Below, in pieces: positions 63,462-64,000 of a stretch of DNA of 64,000 nt. A program made the translations under genes and the position numbers. Position 1 is the first letter of the stretch. Each line of letters begins with the position of its first letter. This stretch comes from Marinomonas sp. THO17 (GTDB lineage: Bacteria > Pseudomonadota > Gammaproteobacteria > Pseudomonadales > Marinomonadaceae): the NCBI RefSeq assembly GCF_040436405.1, contig NZ_AP031575.1, positions 3,213,501-3,277,500 on the forward strand, read 5' to 3'. The notes beneath the pieces were generated by a model. The model searched no databases. It saw only the letters and a program-made list of their open reading frames with translations, and was not told the origin of the DNA.

Positions 63462-63854
63462 GTGTGCAAAGAGCTTGTGTCAGATGATGCGATCTCAAGT
63501 AGCAGTAATCCAGCGTTTACAGTCATAAGAAACCTGTTTCTAGGGTTTCAGTGTCTATTAATAGGGCTGTATTTGGGTGCGAAGCAATGGTGTCGATATG
63601 CGCTAGGTAATCGTTATGCCGAAAACTTTGTCTTGAAGGGACCTAATGAAAAGTGGGTGTACCAAGCTGAAAGTATTTTAACTGAGCATAATCAAGTGCT
63701 GGAGCAATTTGGCAGGGTAGCTTTGTGCCAAAAAAACGAGAGCATTATCGCCGAAATATCGGCTTTGATAAGCGGCTCTAGTATAGCGGATTTATTACAG
63801 GCTTCAAACTGCTTTGATAGGAAGCTTGTTGCTGGATTGAGCGAAATAAAGTGA
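63462..63854 (+). CDS. Possible orphan protein, uncharacterised
   Basis: A 130-residue frame with GTG start. I do not recognise it. Residues about 20-42 are hydrophobic (FTVIRNLFLGFQCLLIGLYLGA) and could form one membrane helix; the rest is mixed, with a helical segment (NEKWVYQAESILTEHNQVLEQFG). There is no good ribosome site before the GTG, and the surroundings are decayed mobile sequence. It could be a remnant of a larger gene or chance. Treat as tentative. Confidence 0.3.
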   Translation: MCKELVSDDAISSSSNPAFTVIRNLFLGFQCLLIGLYLGAKQWCRYALGNRYAENFVLKGPNEKWVYQAESILTEHNQVLEQFGRVALCQKNESIIAEISALISGSSIADLLQASNCFDRKLVAGLSEIK

Positions 63855-63981
63855 GTCGCTAATTGGTAGTGGATGTCATTGCTCAGTTGTCATTGCCGAG
63901 TTGGCTCAAAAGGTCACTGACGATTCTGATGAAACTCAGTCTGGATTGTACTGATTGGGAGAGTGTCTGGAGCGTGTCTAG

Positions 63982-64000
63982 AGATGGTGCGAATAGATTG
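63982..64000 (+). mobile_element. Probable left end of a third MITE-like copy, cut by the window
   Basis: AGATGGTGCGAATAG follows a CTAG flank (63978-63981), resembling the left ends of copies A and B and the IS5 terminus, with CTAG fitting the target preference. Only 19 bp are visible. Confidence 0.4.

Overview
The window reads as a chromosomal segment of a marine, polarly flagellated gammaproteobacterium. Gene content and order (tpiA-secG-tRNA-Leu-rimP-nusA-infB-rbfA-truB-rpsO-pnp; rpsU-yqeY-dnaG-rpoD divergent from tsaD; lptD-surA-pdxA-rsmA-apaG-apaH; flgN-flgM-flgA / cheV-cheR-flgBCDEFGHIJKL) are those of the Oceanospirillales/Pseudomonas branch. The moderate GC content, glk-zwf-eda and the protein sequences suggest a Marinomonas-like organism. 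That placement is an inference, not a database result. Coding density is high and ordinary up to about 59.5 kb; the last 4.5 kb is clearly different.

Layout. 1-10 kb: glycolysis, secretion and the transcription/translation operon, with two terminator hairpins in the leader of rimP-nusA-infB. 10-17 kb: a lipoprotein, a thioesterase, two uncharacterised proteins, a GGDEF protein, and a glk-zwf-eda sugar-catabolism cluster preceded by a HexR-like palindrome. 17-31 kb: a PIN/PhoH ATPase, the macromolecular-synthesis operon with two good promoters before rpsU, tsaD-folB, cca-glpE, and the surA-pdxA-rsmA-apaG-apaH run. 31-42.6 kb: lptD, djlA, rpe-gph, mscS and mgtE, trpGDC (no trpE), and an OsmC-like protein. 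42.7 kb: tRNA-Arg(CCU).

42.8-61.5 kb is a flagellar and chemotaxis island. It holds the secretion regulators FlgN/FlgM, the P-ring chaperone FlgA, CheV/CheR, the full rod-hook-ring-junction series flgB to flgL, an HD-GYP-like protein with a damaged HD motif, and a flagellin. Motif matches give the usual hierarchy: sigma-54 sites before flgB, flgF and flgK, and sigma-28 sites before flgM and the flagellin. Three surface or periplasmic components carry unusual additions. FlgE has a duplicated internal domain, FlgH has an Ala-rich plus acidic N-terminal insert, and the flagellin has an acidic centre of 17-18 seven-residue repeats with glycine at a fixed position.

61.5-64 kb is nearly gene-free. 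It contains a roughly 354-bp element with IS5-like terminal inverted repeats and no transposase, a second more decayed copy of it 1 kb downstream, and what looks like the start of a third at the window edge, so this is a MITE-like family. One weak orphan reading frame lies among them.

The most interesting signals are the heptad-repeat flagellin and the MITE-like family next to it. No CRISPR array, prophage, toxin-antitoxin or classical defence locus was seen.
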